Shown: positions 46,910 through 56,983, numbered from the stretch's first letter. The stretch is DNA of 64,000 nt from JAHJQZ01 sp963676075 (GCA_963676075.2 CAXXNZ010000011.1:558001-622000), one strand, 5' to 3'. Numbers and translations are program-made. Notes: generated by a model from the sequence alone, not told the origin.

Positions 46910-49900
46910 CTATTCCGCCGGCTTGGCGACAGCATCGGCCTCGTCGACCGCCTTGCCCTTCGCCTCGTCGAGTTCGCGCGCCAGACGTTCGGATTCGTGC
47001 GAACGCGGCTTGGAGAAACGGGCAAACACCATGTAGGTCGCCGGGGTAAGATAAAGCGTCGACACAGCCGCGAAACCAAGCGCCCCGACGATCACCCAAC
47101 CAAGGGACGCGCGCGCTTCCGCGCCGGCACCATGGGCCAGCACCAGCGGCATCGCCCCGAGGATGGTCGACAGCTTGGTCATCATGATCGGCCTGAGGCG
47201 AATGCGGGACGCCTCCTCGATGGCATGCCGGACGCTCATACCGCGATCGCGCAGCTGGTTGGCGAATTCGACGACGAGGATGCCGTTCTTGGCCATGATG
47301 CCGACCAAAAGCACCAGCCCGATCTCGGAATAAACGTTGAGCGAACCGTGGGTCAGCATCAGCGCGAACACCGCGCAGGCCAGGCCGAACGGCACCGTCA
47401 CCATGATGATGCCGGCGCTAACGAAACTCTCGAACTGCGCCGCCAGCACCAGAACGATGACGATCACCGCAAAACCGAAGGTGATGATGAGCCCGTTGGC
47501 GTTCTCGCCAAGCGTTGCCGCCTCGGCCAGCGGGATGATCGACACGCCCGGTGGCAGGTGCGGCGTCACCAGTGCCCGCGCCTCGTTATAGGCGTCGCCC
47601 ATGGCAAAGCCGTCGCTGAGCCCGGCGTTGATGGTGATCGCCCGCTGCTGGCTCTCGCGGTTGAGCGAGGGCGCCGCCGGTGCCTCCGACAGCGACACGA
47701 TCGAGGACATCGGCACGAAGCGTCCGTCGGATGTCTTGACGAAGATGTTCTCGAGATCGGTCGGATCGTTGATCGGCTGGCTGGTCGATTGCAGATAGAC
47801 CGGGTAGCTGACTTCCTTGATGAAGATCGTCCCGACCTGTTTGCCGTCGAGCATCGATTGCAGAATATTTCCGAGCCCGGAAAATGTTGATGCCGAGGCG
47901 TTTCGGCCCGCTGTCGGTCGACCTTGACCTGCAACTGCGCCTAGCGTCGTGTCGTAGGACGAGCGCACGTTTCCGAAGCGCGCATCCTTGGACAGCGTCG
48001 CAACGGCGGCGTCTGCGGCCTTGGCCAGCGTCTCGTAGCTCGTGCCAACCACGGCGAACTGCAACCCGTTGCCGCCGCCGCGCACCCCGAGACTGTTGGG
48101 CGACACGGCAAAAGCCCTGACCCCGGTCACTTCGGAGATATAGCGATTGATGTCTCCGGCGATCGCCGCCTGATCGCGGGCGCGATCGCCCCCACGGCGC
48201 CAGGGTGACGATGATAAATCCGGTATTTGTGTTGCCCCCGAACCCGGAGATCGAAAAGACGTTGGTCACCTCCCCGCTGTCCTTGAGCGGGTTCATCAGA
48301 GACTCGATCTCGCCTCATCTTGGAGTTTGTGTAGTCGAGGCTGACATTTTGCGGCGCCCTGACGATAACGGCGATCTGCGCTCGGTCCTCTGGCGGGGTC
48401 AGTTCCTGGTTCAACGAGAAAAAGCCGAAATAGGCAATCGCCGCCGCAGCCGCTGCCATGGCGAGCACCACCATCGGCGCGTTGAGCGCTCCGGACAGCG
48501 TCCGGACATAAACTCGTTCGAGCCATTTGCCGAAACGCGCCATCACGCCCCGGGCCTCGTCTTCGACGCCGGATGGTGGGCTTCGATGGCACGCAACGAG
48601 CGCGAGGCCATCATTGGTGTTAGCGACAGGGCAACGACAGAGGAAATCATCACGGCAATGGCCAGCGTGAAGCCGAACTCGCGGAACAAGCCGCCGGCCT
48701 GACCGGGCAGGAACGAAATCGGCACGAACACCGCCGCCAGCGTCACTGTCGTCGCGATCACGGCGAAGAACACTTCCTGCGTCCCCATCACCGCCGTCCG
48801 CACGCGGTCCGAATCCGAGCCCGCGTTGCCGGACGATGTTTTCAAGCACGACGATGGCGTCGTCGACCACTAGGCCGGTTGCCAGAACCAGTGCCAAAAG
48901 CGTCAGAAGTGTTCACAGAAAAACCGGCCAAATAAATGCCGGCCAGCGATCCGGCCAGCGCAACCGGCATCGAGATCGCCGGAATGAGCGTTGCCCGCCA
49001 GTCGCGCAAAAAGACGTAAATGATAGCGGTCACCACCACCACAGAGATGACAATGGCGCGGATCACTTCCTCGATGGCGCTGCGGATGAATTCGGCATCA
49101 TCGCCGGAAATGACGATGTCGACGCCCTGCGGCAGGCTCTGGCGCAGCTCCTCGACCGCCTGATGCACCCCGTCCGAAATCTGAACCGTGTTGGACTGGG
49201 CCTGTCCGACAATGCCGAGACCAACGCCTGTCTTGCCTTCCGAGCGCATCTTGGTGCTGCCGGGATTGGGCGCGATATAGACGGTGGCCACGTCACCGAC
49301 GCGGACGTTGTTCTTGATGGTGATGTTCTCGAACTCGCCCGGCGTCGTCACCGACGCGGTGGCACGCACGATGATATTCTGGTTGACGGCATTGAGCGTT
49401 CCGGCCGGAGAATTGATCGAGATCGTCGAGAACACGGTGCTGAGATCGGCGAGCGTCAGCCCGCGCGCCGACAATTTGGCCTGATTGATGTCGACCGTGA
49501 AAATCTGGCTCTCGTTGCCATAAAGCTGCACGTCGGCAACGCCGGGGACGGCCGCCAGCCGGTCGGAAATGGTGGTGTCGACGAGATCGGTCAATTCGCC
49601 GATGCCCATCCGGTCCGAGGTTATCGACAGGCGCATGATCGCCTGGGCATTGGCATCGGCCTTGACCACGGTCGGGGCTTCGGCGTCGGCGGGCAATTGC
49701 CGCGTCACGCGCGAGACCGCATCGCGCACATCCGACGCGGCGATGTTGAGATCGGCGTTGGCATCGAATTCGATTGTGGTGCGGGAGGACCCATAGCGCG
49801 AACTCGAGGAAATGTCGGTCACCCCCGACACCCGCGCCACCGCGCCTTCGACGACCGAGGTCACCTCGGAATCGACGGTTTCCGCCGATGCGCCGGGATA

Positions 49901-50080
49901 GCTGGTCGAGACCGAGATCACCGGCCGGCTGACATTGGGCAGCTCGCGAACCTGTACGCCGAACAAAGCGGCAAGCCCGGCCACGACGATGATGGCGTTG
50001 ATGACGAATGCCATCACCGGTCGCTTGACGAAAAGTGACGCAAGGGCGCCGCCGCGCTTGTTCTGACTCTCGATAGACAT
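46910..50080 (-). pseudogene. RND efflux pump (AcrB/MexB type) with five frameshifts
   Basis: Inner-membrane proton-driven efflux pump, about 1050 residues if repaired. The N-terminal half is intact (LFVKRPVMAFVINAIIVVAG, ELPNVSRPVISVSTSYPGA, TSVVEGAV). Frame breaks occur near 48907, 48838, 48578, 48308 and 48190, with conserved RND sequence in alternating frames on either side: LVLATGLVVDDAIVVLENIV, VFVPISFLPGQAGGLFREFG, LNQELTPPEDRAQIAVIV, then NVFSISGFGGN. The C-terminal half from 48130 is intact (RPIMMTKLSTILGAMPLVL). The ATG at 50080 has GGAGG six bases upstream, 19 bases after the adaptor gene. Either a decaying gene or local base-call errors. Confidence 0.88.
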
Positions 50081-50099
50081 CGTCGCCCTCCGTTCCGGA

Positions 50100-51368
50100 T
50101 CAGTTCGAGGTGGCCGGATCCGACGCTTTTGCCGGCTGGCCATTGGGGGGCTTACCACCATTCGGTTTCTCACCGGCCTTGGCCGCACCACCGCCGGCCG
50201 CACCCCGGGGTGCGGTGTCCTCGGCGTTCGTGGCACCCGCCAGCTTGACGGCGGCGCCCTCACGCAGCCCGGTCAGCCCTTCGGTAATGACCATGTCTCC
50301 AGCGGCTATATCGCCGGCAACCAGCACGGTCTCGGAGTTACGCTGGACAATGCGGATATTTGTGCGCTTGGCCTTGGCGTCGACCATCCGCCAGACATAG
50401 GCGCCGTCCGACCCCCACTGGATGGCGAGCGGATTGACGGCAACGAAACTGTCGCCGGTGAAATCCATCGACACGGTGAAGCTCATGCCGGCACGCAGAT
50501 CGTCTTTGTCATTGGGCACCCGCGCCTGCACTTCGAACGTGCCGCTGGCTGGATCGATCTTGTTGTCAACGGCAACGATCTTTCCGGCAACCTCCTGCCC
50601 GGGGCGGGCCACCGGCACGGCCTTGACGGGTTCGCCAACCGTGACCGCACCCGTCAGGCGTTCGGGCACCCAGAAGCTGATCAGGATGTCGGAGCGATCC
50701 TCGATGGTGGCAATTTCGGTCTGGGTCGTTACCGTATTGCCGGCGTCGACCTGGACAATGCCGATCCTGCCGTCGATCGGCGCGACAATCTGGCGATTGG
50801 AGAGCGTCAGTTCGGCGCTCTGCAGCGCAAGTCTGGCGTTGTCCACCGCCAGCCTGGCCGATTGCATCTGTACCGCCGTCAGATTCGCATCCCTCAACTG
50901 GGAATAGCGATCAAGCGTTGCCTCGGCATCGGCGAGCGCCAGCCGGGCCTTGTCGGCGGCGATCTGTTCCTCATCGGAATCGAGCCGCGCGATGACATCG
51001 CCCTTGGAGACACGTGCACCACTGTCGACCAGCACGTCGACGAGCGTCCCCGAGGCACTCGGCACCACGGTCACCGAATGCAGCGCAGTGCCGTCGCCGA
51101 GCGCGCTGAGCCGGTTGTTGATAACCTCCAGCGTCGCCGGCTCGGCAATGACGCTGGTCTCCCGTCCACCACCGAAACCACCCGGAAATCCGCCGGGCCG
51201 CCCCGCACCACCGCCCGGGCCAGCACCCCCCGCATCCTGCTTCGCGGCCAGCGCCGGCACACCCAAACGAGTCGCGACATCCTGCGCGCCGGGGAAATAG
51301 AAATACCAAAGGACGGCAATTGCCGCCAAAACCACAAGTGAAACAAGGATCTGCTTCCAGATCGCCAT
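50100..51368 (-). CDS. RND efflux periplasmic adaptor (AcrA/MdtA type)
   Basis: 422-residue membrane fusion protein. It has an N-terminal anchor (about 7-25), a glycine/proline-rich linker (about 45-68), barrel-sandwich and hairpin domains (ASGTLVDVLVDSGARVSKGD, then QIVAPIDGRIGIVQVDAGNT) and a C-terminal low-complexity tail rich in G, P and K. It links the RND pump encoded 19 bases downstream to an outer-membrane channel not encoded here. If the pump is truly broken, this gene has lost its partner. Confidence 0.9.
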   Translation of the reverse strand: MAIWKQILVSLVVLAAIAVLWYFYFPGAQDVATRLGVPALAAKQDAGGAGPGGGAGRPGGFPGGFGGGRETSVIAEPATLEVINNRLSALGDGTALHSVTVVPSASGTLVDVLVDSGARVSKGDVIARLDSDEEQIAADKARLALADAEATLDRYSQLRDANLTAVQMQSARLAVDNARLALQSAELTLSNRQIVAPIDGRIGIVQVDAGNTVTTQTEIATIEDRSDILISFWVPERLTGAVTVGEPVKAVPVARPGQEVAGKIVAVDNKIDPASGTFEVQARVPNDKDDLRAGMSFTVSMDFTGDSFVAVNPLAIQWGSDGAYVWRMVDAKAKRTNIRIVQRNSETVLVAGDIAAGDMVITEGLTGLREGAAVKLAGATNAEDTAPRGAAGGGAAKAGEKPNGGKPPNGQPAKASDPATSN

Positions 51369-52026
51369 ATCTATTACCGCACCTTTTGCCTGATCCGCTG
51401 CACCATCTCACCGGTTGGCTGCGCCGGCAGCGGGCACACCAACCCGCCGCTCATCCACAGGGATGACAGCGTGGCGCGCGTCCTTTGCGCAACTATATCC
51501 AAGACGACGGCGCGAACACGTTAAATTTTGGTCATGGAGCCGACCGGGTCCCCGCCCGACGAGTGCATGGCTCAGTGTCGCTGCAATCGTCGGGAACGCC
51601 TTGAAGAGCACCAAACCAGCGTATTTCGCCGTCCTGGAGCAGTGACCCGCAACGTCGCCCAGGTCACGCCAAGCTGCGGCACTCTCGCTGCCGACTTTGA
51701 TTTTGAGGCGCTCTGGCATCTGCCTTCTCAGGTCATGGAGTGATGAGCCTGCGACAAACCGGAGCGGGAGGCCAAAAATACGCGCGAATCTGAGCCGGCC
51801 TAGCGCCTGAGATCGCGTCTCCTGTCGGGGCGCGAACCGTCATATATTTGAAATTGCGAGATTTTCAGACGCAGCTTGCCGTGTCTGCTCGTCGCCCGAT
51901 AAGGCGCATTTTATCTAGAATTCCGTTCTCATTTTACCTTTTTTCGGAACTGCACGGTGATCCGTCCACGCGTAAGTCACTGGTCCAGGCTCCGGAATCC
52001 CGACGAATCCGGATGCGGATTGCGAG
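51369..52026. other. Intergenic region, RND adaptor to cpaB
   Basis: 658 bases between divergent units. The part at about 51890-51950 is AT-rich and promoter-like ahead of cpaB. Open frames of about 100 codons (for example minus 51408-51719) match no family and are probably chance. Confidence 0.4.
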
Positions 52027-53418
52027 ATGACTATGTTGCAGCATGCCGATCCAGACTTTGCCGCGTCACCGGAAAAGGAAGACGATGCGTTTCGCGAGGA
52101 CATCCAGCAGATCATCGCGCAGCGTCTCGAGCGCAGCCATTTGAAAAAGGCCAAGCCTACCGAAAAGACCGAAGCACCGCGGACCGAGCAGAGCCTGCGC
52201 CGACGTCCCCTGTCCGAGACCATCTCTACGGAACCAGCGCTTGAGACCAGCAGGAAATCCGATTTTTCGGCCTTCGAAGAGGACCTCGGATTCGACGTCT
52301 CCGACGATGCTCCCCTGGACGACACCGCTCCGGAGCATATCGAACAGCCGCCGCTGTCCTATTCGTCCGTTCCAGATATCTCCGAGATCCAGGAACTCGA
52401 GCCCCCCCCGCAATTCGATACCATTCCCGAACGCGTCTCGACGCTCGAGCGTCCGGAAGCGAAACCTGGTGCTACCGATACCGAAGAGCGCCGGCAGGGC
52501 GATCGCCGCCAGGCCGAGCGGCGGAACATGGAATTCCTGAGGACCGAACTTCGGTGGTCCGCAACCCCGGAACCGGAAGAAAAACACGGGCTTCTCAAGC
52601 GGCTTGGCGTCAAGCCCTCCCGGCTGATGCTGTTGGTGCTTGCCATTGCCTCGGCCGCCATTGCCGGCGCCCTGGCCTTGTCGAGCACGCCGGCACCGCC
52701 CCCCGAGCCTGTCGTTGAGGTGGCGCCGGCACCGGTACCCGTTGAAGTGCCAATGACCAAGGTCCTGGTTGCCACGGCGGAAATCGGCGCTGGAGAAAAG
52801 CTGACCGACACCAGCCTGTCCTGGCACGAAATGCCCGTTTCGACGGTATTGCCCGGCTATATTTCCTCAGAGGCAGAACCGGAGGCGCTGACCTCCTATG
52901 CCGACGCCATCGCTCGCTATCCCTTCTTCCCGGGCGACCCGATCCGCGCCGACAAACTGCTCGATTCACCGCGCCAGTCGCTGGCCGAGGCCCTGACGCC
53001 GGGCATGCGCGGCATCTCGGTTCCGGTCAGCTCGGTTACGGCCGCCGGTGGGTTCATCAAGCCTGACGATCACGTCGATGTGGTGCTCAACTCCATGGGC
53101 ACAACCCGCACGGTATTGGCGGACGTACGTGTTATCGCCATAGGCGACAAGTTCGGGCCGGAGACGACCGGCGACGCCAGCGAAGACCCGGAAACGGCCA
53201 ACAAGGGCTTTGCCGGCAACGCCACGGCGATTCTGGAACTCGACCCGACCGACGCGGAAGTGCTGGTCAAGGCGTCAACCGGCGGCGATCTGACTCTGAC
53301 CCTGCGTCCGCCCGACAAGCAGGACGCCCCGCGGCAGGCGGTTCGCGATGGTGCCAACCAAGCCATCAGGCTAACCAGCGCCTTCTGGAGCGACAACTAT
53401 TCCGCAACCCTCCAATGA
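52027..53418 (+). CDS. cpaB: Flp pilus assembly protein CpaB, long form
   Basis: 463-residue Tad/Flp pilus assembly protein. The C-terminal half is the known part: a membrane segment (about 197-218), an SAF domain (VPMTKVLVATAEIGAGEKL, LSWHEMPVSTVLPGY) and the RcpC/CpaB domain (GMRGISVPVSSVTAAGGFIK, DHVDVVLNSMG). The first 195 residues are acidic, proline-rich and low in complexity, far longer than the few residues usual before the CpaB anchor. It should lie in the cytoplasm. First gene of a short tad locus with cpaC. Confidence 0.85.
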   Translation: MTMLQHADPDFAASPEKEDDAFREDIQQIIAQRLERSHLKKAKPTEKTEAPRTEQSLRRRPLSETISTEPALETSRKSDFSAFEEDLGFDVSDDAPLDDTAPEHIEQPPLSYSSVPDISEIQELEPPPQFDTIPERVSTLERPEAKPGATDTEERRQGDRRQAERRNMEFLRTELRWSATPEPEEKHGLLKRLGVKPSRLMLLVLAIASAAIAGALALSSTPAPPPEPVVEVAPAPVPVEVPMTKVLVATAEIGAGEKLTDTSLSWHEMPVSTVLPGYISSEAEPEALTSYADAIARYPFFPGDPIRADKLLDSPRQSLAEALTPGMRGISVPVSSVTAAGGFIKPDDHVDVVLNSMGTTRTVLADVRVIAIGDKFGPETTGDASEDPETANKGFAGNATAILELDPTDAEVLVKASTGGDLTLTLRPPDKQDAPRQAVRDGANQAIRLTSAFWSDNYSATLQ

Positions 53419-53530
53419 GTGCTGTACCGCCCGTGCTCTGGGTGTTTGCCGACGTTAAGCCCGGATTCACGGCACGGGACTAACATCGCCGTGTATCTGG
53501 CCCTGGGGGGCCAAGCGTTTCGAGTGTGCC

Positions 53531-54970
53531 ATGCGTAAGTCAGTTCACGACGTCGGCAGCAAGCCGACGCACCAGGTCGATCGCCGGAGAAGTCTGACGT
53601 CGCACTTCGGCTGGATGGGCATCTTCACCGCCCTTTTCATGGCATTCACCATCGGTTCGCCGTCTGCCCAGACCGTTAAATACGACATGCAGACCACCTC
53701 GGCCCTGCGCATCAATCTGCCGGCCAGCCAGGCGCTGACCGTTCTGATGAGCGACGAGATCGGCAAGGTCGTTGCCGCAGACTCCAAGATCGCCGATGCG
53801 CAATTGATCACCACCACGTCGATCTTCGTGGTTGGGCGCACCTTCGGAACAACCACAATCAATATCTTCGACGCGGAAGGACAACCGGTCGGCCTGTTGT
53901 CCGTCGAGGTCGGCGCCGACGTGCGCGACCTTGCCACCTCGATCCGCCAGGCCATTCCCGCCTCCAAGATTCAGGCCGACACGGTCAACGGCCGCGTCAA
54001 GCTCTCGGGATCGGTGCCCGATGAAATCTCGATGCAAAAGGCCATCGACATCGCCGCCCAATATGGCGGCCCGGGGATCATTAATGCCATGACCCTGTCG
54101 GGTGGCCGCCAGGTCAATCTGGAGGTCCGCATTCTGGAAGCCCAGCGCGCCGCCGGCCGTGAACTCGGCCTGCAGTGGGACGCCTTCTTTGGCGGCGATG
54201 GCTCGATCCAGACGCGCTCGCGCCCCGGGGGACCGGCCGCCGATGCCGAGACGTTCTCGGCCTTCATCGGCAACGTCATCGCTGGTGGCGTGAACATCTC
54301 CGCCATGATCAACGCGCTCGAGAGCAAGAACCTGGTGCGCACGCTGGCCGAACCGAACCTGACCACGCTCAGCGGCGTCAATGCCAGCTTCCTTGCTGGC
54401 GGCCAGATCCCGATCCGCACCGCCGACTCCAACGGCAACATCACTCTCAATTATCGCGATTTCGGCGTCAGGCTGTCGTTCACGCCGGTTGTTCTCGACG
54501 ACGGCCGCATCCAGATCCAGCTCAAGCCCGAGGTCAGCGGCATCAACGGCTTTACCGACGCGGGCGATCCAATCTTCAACACCCGCAACCTCGAGGCAAC
54601 GGTCGAGTTGCGCGACGGTCAGTCCTTCTCGGTGGCGGGCCTGTTGCAGAGCAGCTCGAGTCTCAGCCAGGACCAGTTGCCCTGGCTCGGCGACGTCCCG
54701 GTGCTCGGCTCGCTCTTCAAGTCCTCGGGCTACCAGAAGAAAGACACCGAGCTGGTGGTGATCGTCACGCCACGCCTGGTTCAGCCGAGCGCACCGGGCG
54801 AACGGCTCGCCAGCCCGCTCGACGCCACACGTCCGGCCAACGACGTGCAGTTCTTCCTGCTCGGCCAGATGGAGGTCACCCCCCAGATGATCCGCGACTT
54901 CAAGGCCGGCGCAGGCATTGTGGGGCCCTATGGCTACATCATGGATACCGGTACGGAGGCAGTGAAATGA
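53531..54970 (+). CDS. cpaC: Tad pilus secretin CpaC
   Basis: 479-residue outer-membrane secretin forming the exit pore of a Tad pilus. Order: signal segment (about 28-47, ending SAQ), a pilotin/N-domain (INLPASQALTVLMSDEIGKV), a BON-like domain (about 125-185), and the secretin core (VNLEVRILEAQRAAGRELGL, LLAGGQ-type FLAGGQIPI, LKPEVSGIN, SFSVAGLLQSS, DVPVLGSLFKSSGYQK). Starts 112 bases after cpaB. Complete and of normal length. Confidence 0.92.
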   Translation: MRKSVHDVGSKPTHQVDRRRSLTSHFGWMGIFTALFMAFTIGSPSAQTVKYDMQTTSALRINLPASQALTVLMSDEIGKVVAADSKIADAQLITTTSIFVVGRTFGTTTINIFDAEGQPVGLLSVEVGADVRDLATSIRQAIPASKIQADTVNGRVKLSGSVPDEISMQKAIDIAAQYGGPGIINAMTLSGGRQVNLEVRILEAQRAAGRELGLQWDAFFGGDGSIQTRSRPGGPAADAETFSAFIGNVIAGGVNISAMINALESKNLVRTLAEPNLTTLSGVNASFLAGGQIPIRTADSNGNITLNYRDFGVRLSFTPVVLDDGRIQIQLKPEVSGINGFTDAGDPIFNTRNLEATVELRDGQSFSVAGLLQSSSSLSQDQLPWLGDVPVLGSLFKSSGYQKKDTELVVIVTPRLVQPSAPGERLASPLDATRPANDVQFFLLGQMEVTPQMIRDFKAGAGIVGPYGYIMDTGTEAVK

Positions 54971-55215
54971 ACCCGTTCCGCACCGTCGCTTTGCTCGCCG
55001 GCACCGGCGTAGTCCTGGCGCTCGGGGGCTGCACATATGATCATTTGCAGCAAACCGACAGGGTCGGCTATCACGCCGGCGATGCGGTCAAGGCGAACCT
55101 CGAAGCCGAAACCGTCAACCCGCAATCCCTAACCCATTACAAGAAGTCGGGGCTCGGCAAAGACGGCGCTCTCTTTCCACCCGCTGGATCCAGCGAAACG
55201 ACGCCCTCACCGTAA
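54967..55215 (+). CDS. Small lipoprotein after cpaC
   Basis: 82-residue predicted lipoprotein with the lipobox VLALGGC, cleaved before the cysteine. The mature part (TYDHLQQTDRVGYHAGDAVK) resembles small lipoproteins next to cpaC in some Tad loci but I cannot name a family. Its ATG overlaps the cpaC stop by four bases (ATGA), so it is translationally coupled. It could act as secretin pilotin by position. A strong terminator follows. Confidence 0.75.
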   Translation: MNPFRTVALLAGTGVVLALGGCTYDHLQQTDRVGYHAGDAVKANLEAETVNPQSLTHYKKSGLGKDGALFPPAGSSETTPSP

Positions 55216-55241
55216 ACACCAGACGACCTCCAGTCGACATG

Positions 55242-55275
55242 AGCCATTTCGCCAGTGCGGAATGGCTCTTTTTTT
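55242..55275 (+). terminator. Rho-independent terminator of the cpaBC operon
   Basis: AGCCATTTCGC and GCGGAATGGCT form an eleven-base stem with one mismatch around CAGT, followed by CTTTTTTT. It ends the plus-strand operon 27 bases after the lipoprotein stop, showing the locus is closed without cpaE, cpaF or tadBC. Confidence 0.88.
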
Positions 55276-55337
55276 GCCGGCATCGTGACGGGATCAAGCA
55301 GGTCTGTTCCGGCGCGCCGCATTGAAACGTGCGGCAC

Positions 55338-55359
55338 AAAAATGGGGACCGAAGCCCCC
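55338..55359 (-). terminator. Rho-independent terminator of the tadD-like gene
   Basis: On the minus strand GGGGGC-TTCG-GTCCCC forms a six-base stem with a stable TTCG tetraloop, followed by ATTTTT. It lies 35 bases after the stop of the minus-strand TPR lipoprotein gene. Confidence 0.8.
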
Positions 55360-55394
55360 GTCCTTCATTGCCACAGTGTCAACTCTAGCTGAAC

Positions 55395-55919
55395 TCAGGC
55401 GCCGGCACGGGCTGCTGCATCGGTCAGCAACTGAATGTTGTTGGCGATGACGATGTTGTCCGGATCGAGCGCTTCGGCCTTGTGAAAATAGGTCAGCGCA
55501 TGTTTCAGGTCGCCGCGCAGCATCATCGAATAACCGATGTTGTTGTAGTACTGCACACTCGGCCCTGTCAGCTTGACCAGCGCTGCGTAGACGCGATCGC
55601 TGAGATCGAACCGGCCGAGACGGTCATAGGAGGCGCCAAGCCCGACATAGCCCTCGGGATTATGCGGCGCCATTTCCACCGCCTTTTTGTAATAGGCGGC
55701 CGAATAGCCGAAATCGTTGGAACGGAAGTGGCCGCGCCCCTGCGCCAGTGCATCCTGGGGAGTCTGCGCCGCATCGGCCGACAGTTCGGCGATCTTGGCA
55801 TTGGTGTTCCCGAACGAACTCGAGCCCATGCCGGAAGACGAGCAACCCGAAAGCGTCAGGCCGAGGGCAACGACGAGACCGCACCCCAAACCCACGCGCA
55901 AATAGTGTGACACATTCAT
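55395..55919 (-). CDS. TPR lipoprotein, TadD-like
   Basis: 174-residue lipoprotein. Signal with lipobox LTLSGC, then three to four tetratricopeptide repeats (ALAQGRGHFRSNDFGYSAAY, PEGYVGLGASYDRLGRFDLS, VQYYNNIGYSMMLRGDLKHA). TadD proteins of the Tad pilus have this build and help assemble the secretin, which fits the convergent cpaBC genes. The ATG at 55919 directly starts the signal peptide. Alternative: a generic TPR lipoprotein. Confidence 0.78.
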   Translation of the reverse strand: MNVSHYLRVGLGCGLVVALGLTLSGCSSSGMGSSSFGNTNAKIAELSADAAQTPQDALAQGRGHFRSNDFGYSAAYYKKAVEMAPHNPEGYVGLGASYDRLGRFDLSDRVYAALVKLTGPSVQYYNNIGYSMMLRGDLKHALTYFHKAEALDPDNIVIANNIQLLTDAAARAGA

Positions 55920-56127
55920 GATCGATAGCCCCATCCGGCCGCTACGGGCCGGAATTTGCCCCATTGAGCAAAGGCTACGCGCGTAATGGACTCGGGCGGG
56001 TAAACGGATTGCGAAATCGGCGCGGATAGCTAACCAAAGGTTGCCCCTGAAAGCAGCTTTTTCCGAACTAATCCCCGCTCCGGAGGGGTCGAGCATACTT
56101 GATGCGAAAACCAGTCCGGAGACCGAT

Positions 56128-56391
56128 ATGACCGATCGCTTCGCCTCGCGCGCCCAAAGTCTTGAAGGCCCTGCCAATCATGGCTTCGCCGTAACACCGT
56201 CCGATGTCACCCCACTCGCAGAAACCTCTCGCGCCCTTTATGTCGGGGGTGCCGGCAACATCGCCGTCACCATGGCATCGGGTGCGTCGCTGAGTTTTGC
56301 CGGCCTCGGCGCAGGCACCGTTCTGCCAGTGCGCGCATCCGCCGTGCTCGCCACCGGCACCTCCGCCACCAATATCCTCGCATTGGTCTGA
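56128..56391 (+). CDS. Spike base protein of the RCAP_Rcc01079 (GTA) family
   Basis: 87-residue protein similar to the small gene-transfer-agent head spike base protein: FAVTPSDVTPLAETSRALYVG, AGNIAVTMASGA and GTVLPVRASAVLATGT-type segments with a terminal NILALV. The ATG at 56128 has GGAG six bases upstream; an earlier start at 56041 lacks support. It is alone here, with no capsid, portal or terminase gene nearby. Confidence 0.75.
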   Translation: MTDRFASRAQSLEGPANHGFAVTPSDVTPLAETSRALYVGGAGNIAVTMASGASLSFAGLGAGTVLPVRASAVLATGTSATNILALV

Positions 56392-56419
56392 AGGCGCCGC
56401 TCACACGCGGCGCATAGTT

Positions 56420-56983
56420 TCAGCCCTGGGCCAGGGCGCGGTCGAGCCGCGCCCACAGGTCCTCGACGGTGTCGGCAAACAACACCAGCCGATCCGAATT
56501 GGTCAGGGAATGCGACACCACATCCATGGCGTAACCGCGTAACACCTCATAGGCGCGGTTGCGATTGAGCAGCGCCACCGGCTTGCCGCTCGAGCCACCC
56601 CCGGCCAGAACCCAGACATTGAAAAGCGCCCGCGCTGTGGCGATGCCCGTCGGAAAACCGACAAAAGCGTCGACCGTATCGCTCAGATGCTGGAAACGGG
56701 CGTTCTCTTCGGCGATCACCTCGACATGAGCTCCATCGGCAAGTGTGCCTGCATCGAGCGCCCCATCCGACAGGATCGTCACATCGCCCCCTGCCGCACA
56801 CGCGGCATCGACCAGCGGGCGGCAATAGGCGCCGTTTACGCTCAGGCAGACGATCTGCGCTCCTGCCTCACCCAAAAGCGTGCCGGCAGCGCTGAGCACA
56901 CGCGGAAAATCGGCATCGTTCGGGGCCGTCTCATCGGCGAAGACGGCAAGGACGGGTCCGTGTTCTTCGGTTTCCAGGCTCAC
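56420..56983 (-). CDS. LOG-family-like Rossmann protein with altered motif
   Basis: 187-residue protein with the fold and length of LOG/lysine-decarboxylase-like phosphoribohydrolases. The usual PGGxGTxxE motif is replaced by FPTGIATARALFNVW, losing the glycine pair and the catalytic Glu, while the following GSSGKPVALLNRNRAYEVL matches the family strand. Enzyme activity is doubtful. Its start overlaps the stop of the DUF853 gene by four bases, so they are translated together. Confidence 0.65.
   Translation of the reverse strand: MSLETEEHGPVLAVFADETAPNDADFPRVLSAAGTLLGEAGAQIVCLSVNGAYCRPLVDAACAAGGDVTILSDGALDAGTLADGAHVEVIAEENARFQHLSDTVDAFVGFPTGIATARALFNVWVLAGGGSSGKPVALLNRNRAYEVLRGYAMDVVSHSLTNSDRLVLFADTVEDLWARLDRALAQG

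Noticed and set aside
48127..48897. Programmed frameshifting or a split RND pump
   Set aside because: Five breaks within 720 bases, none at a recognisable slippery site with a downstream structure, is not how programmed frameshifts occur.
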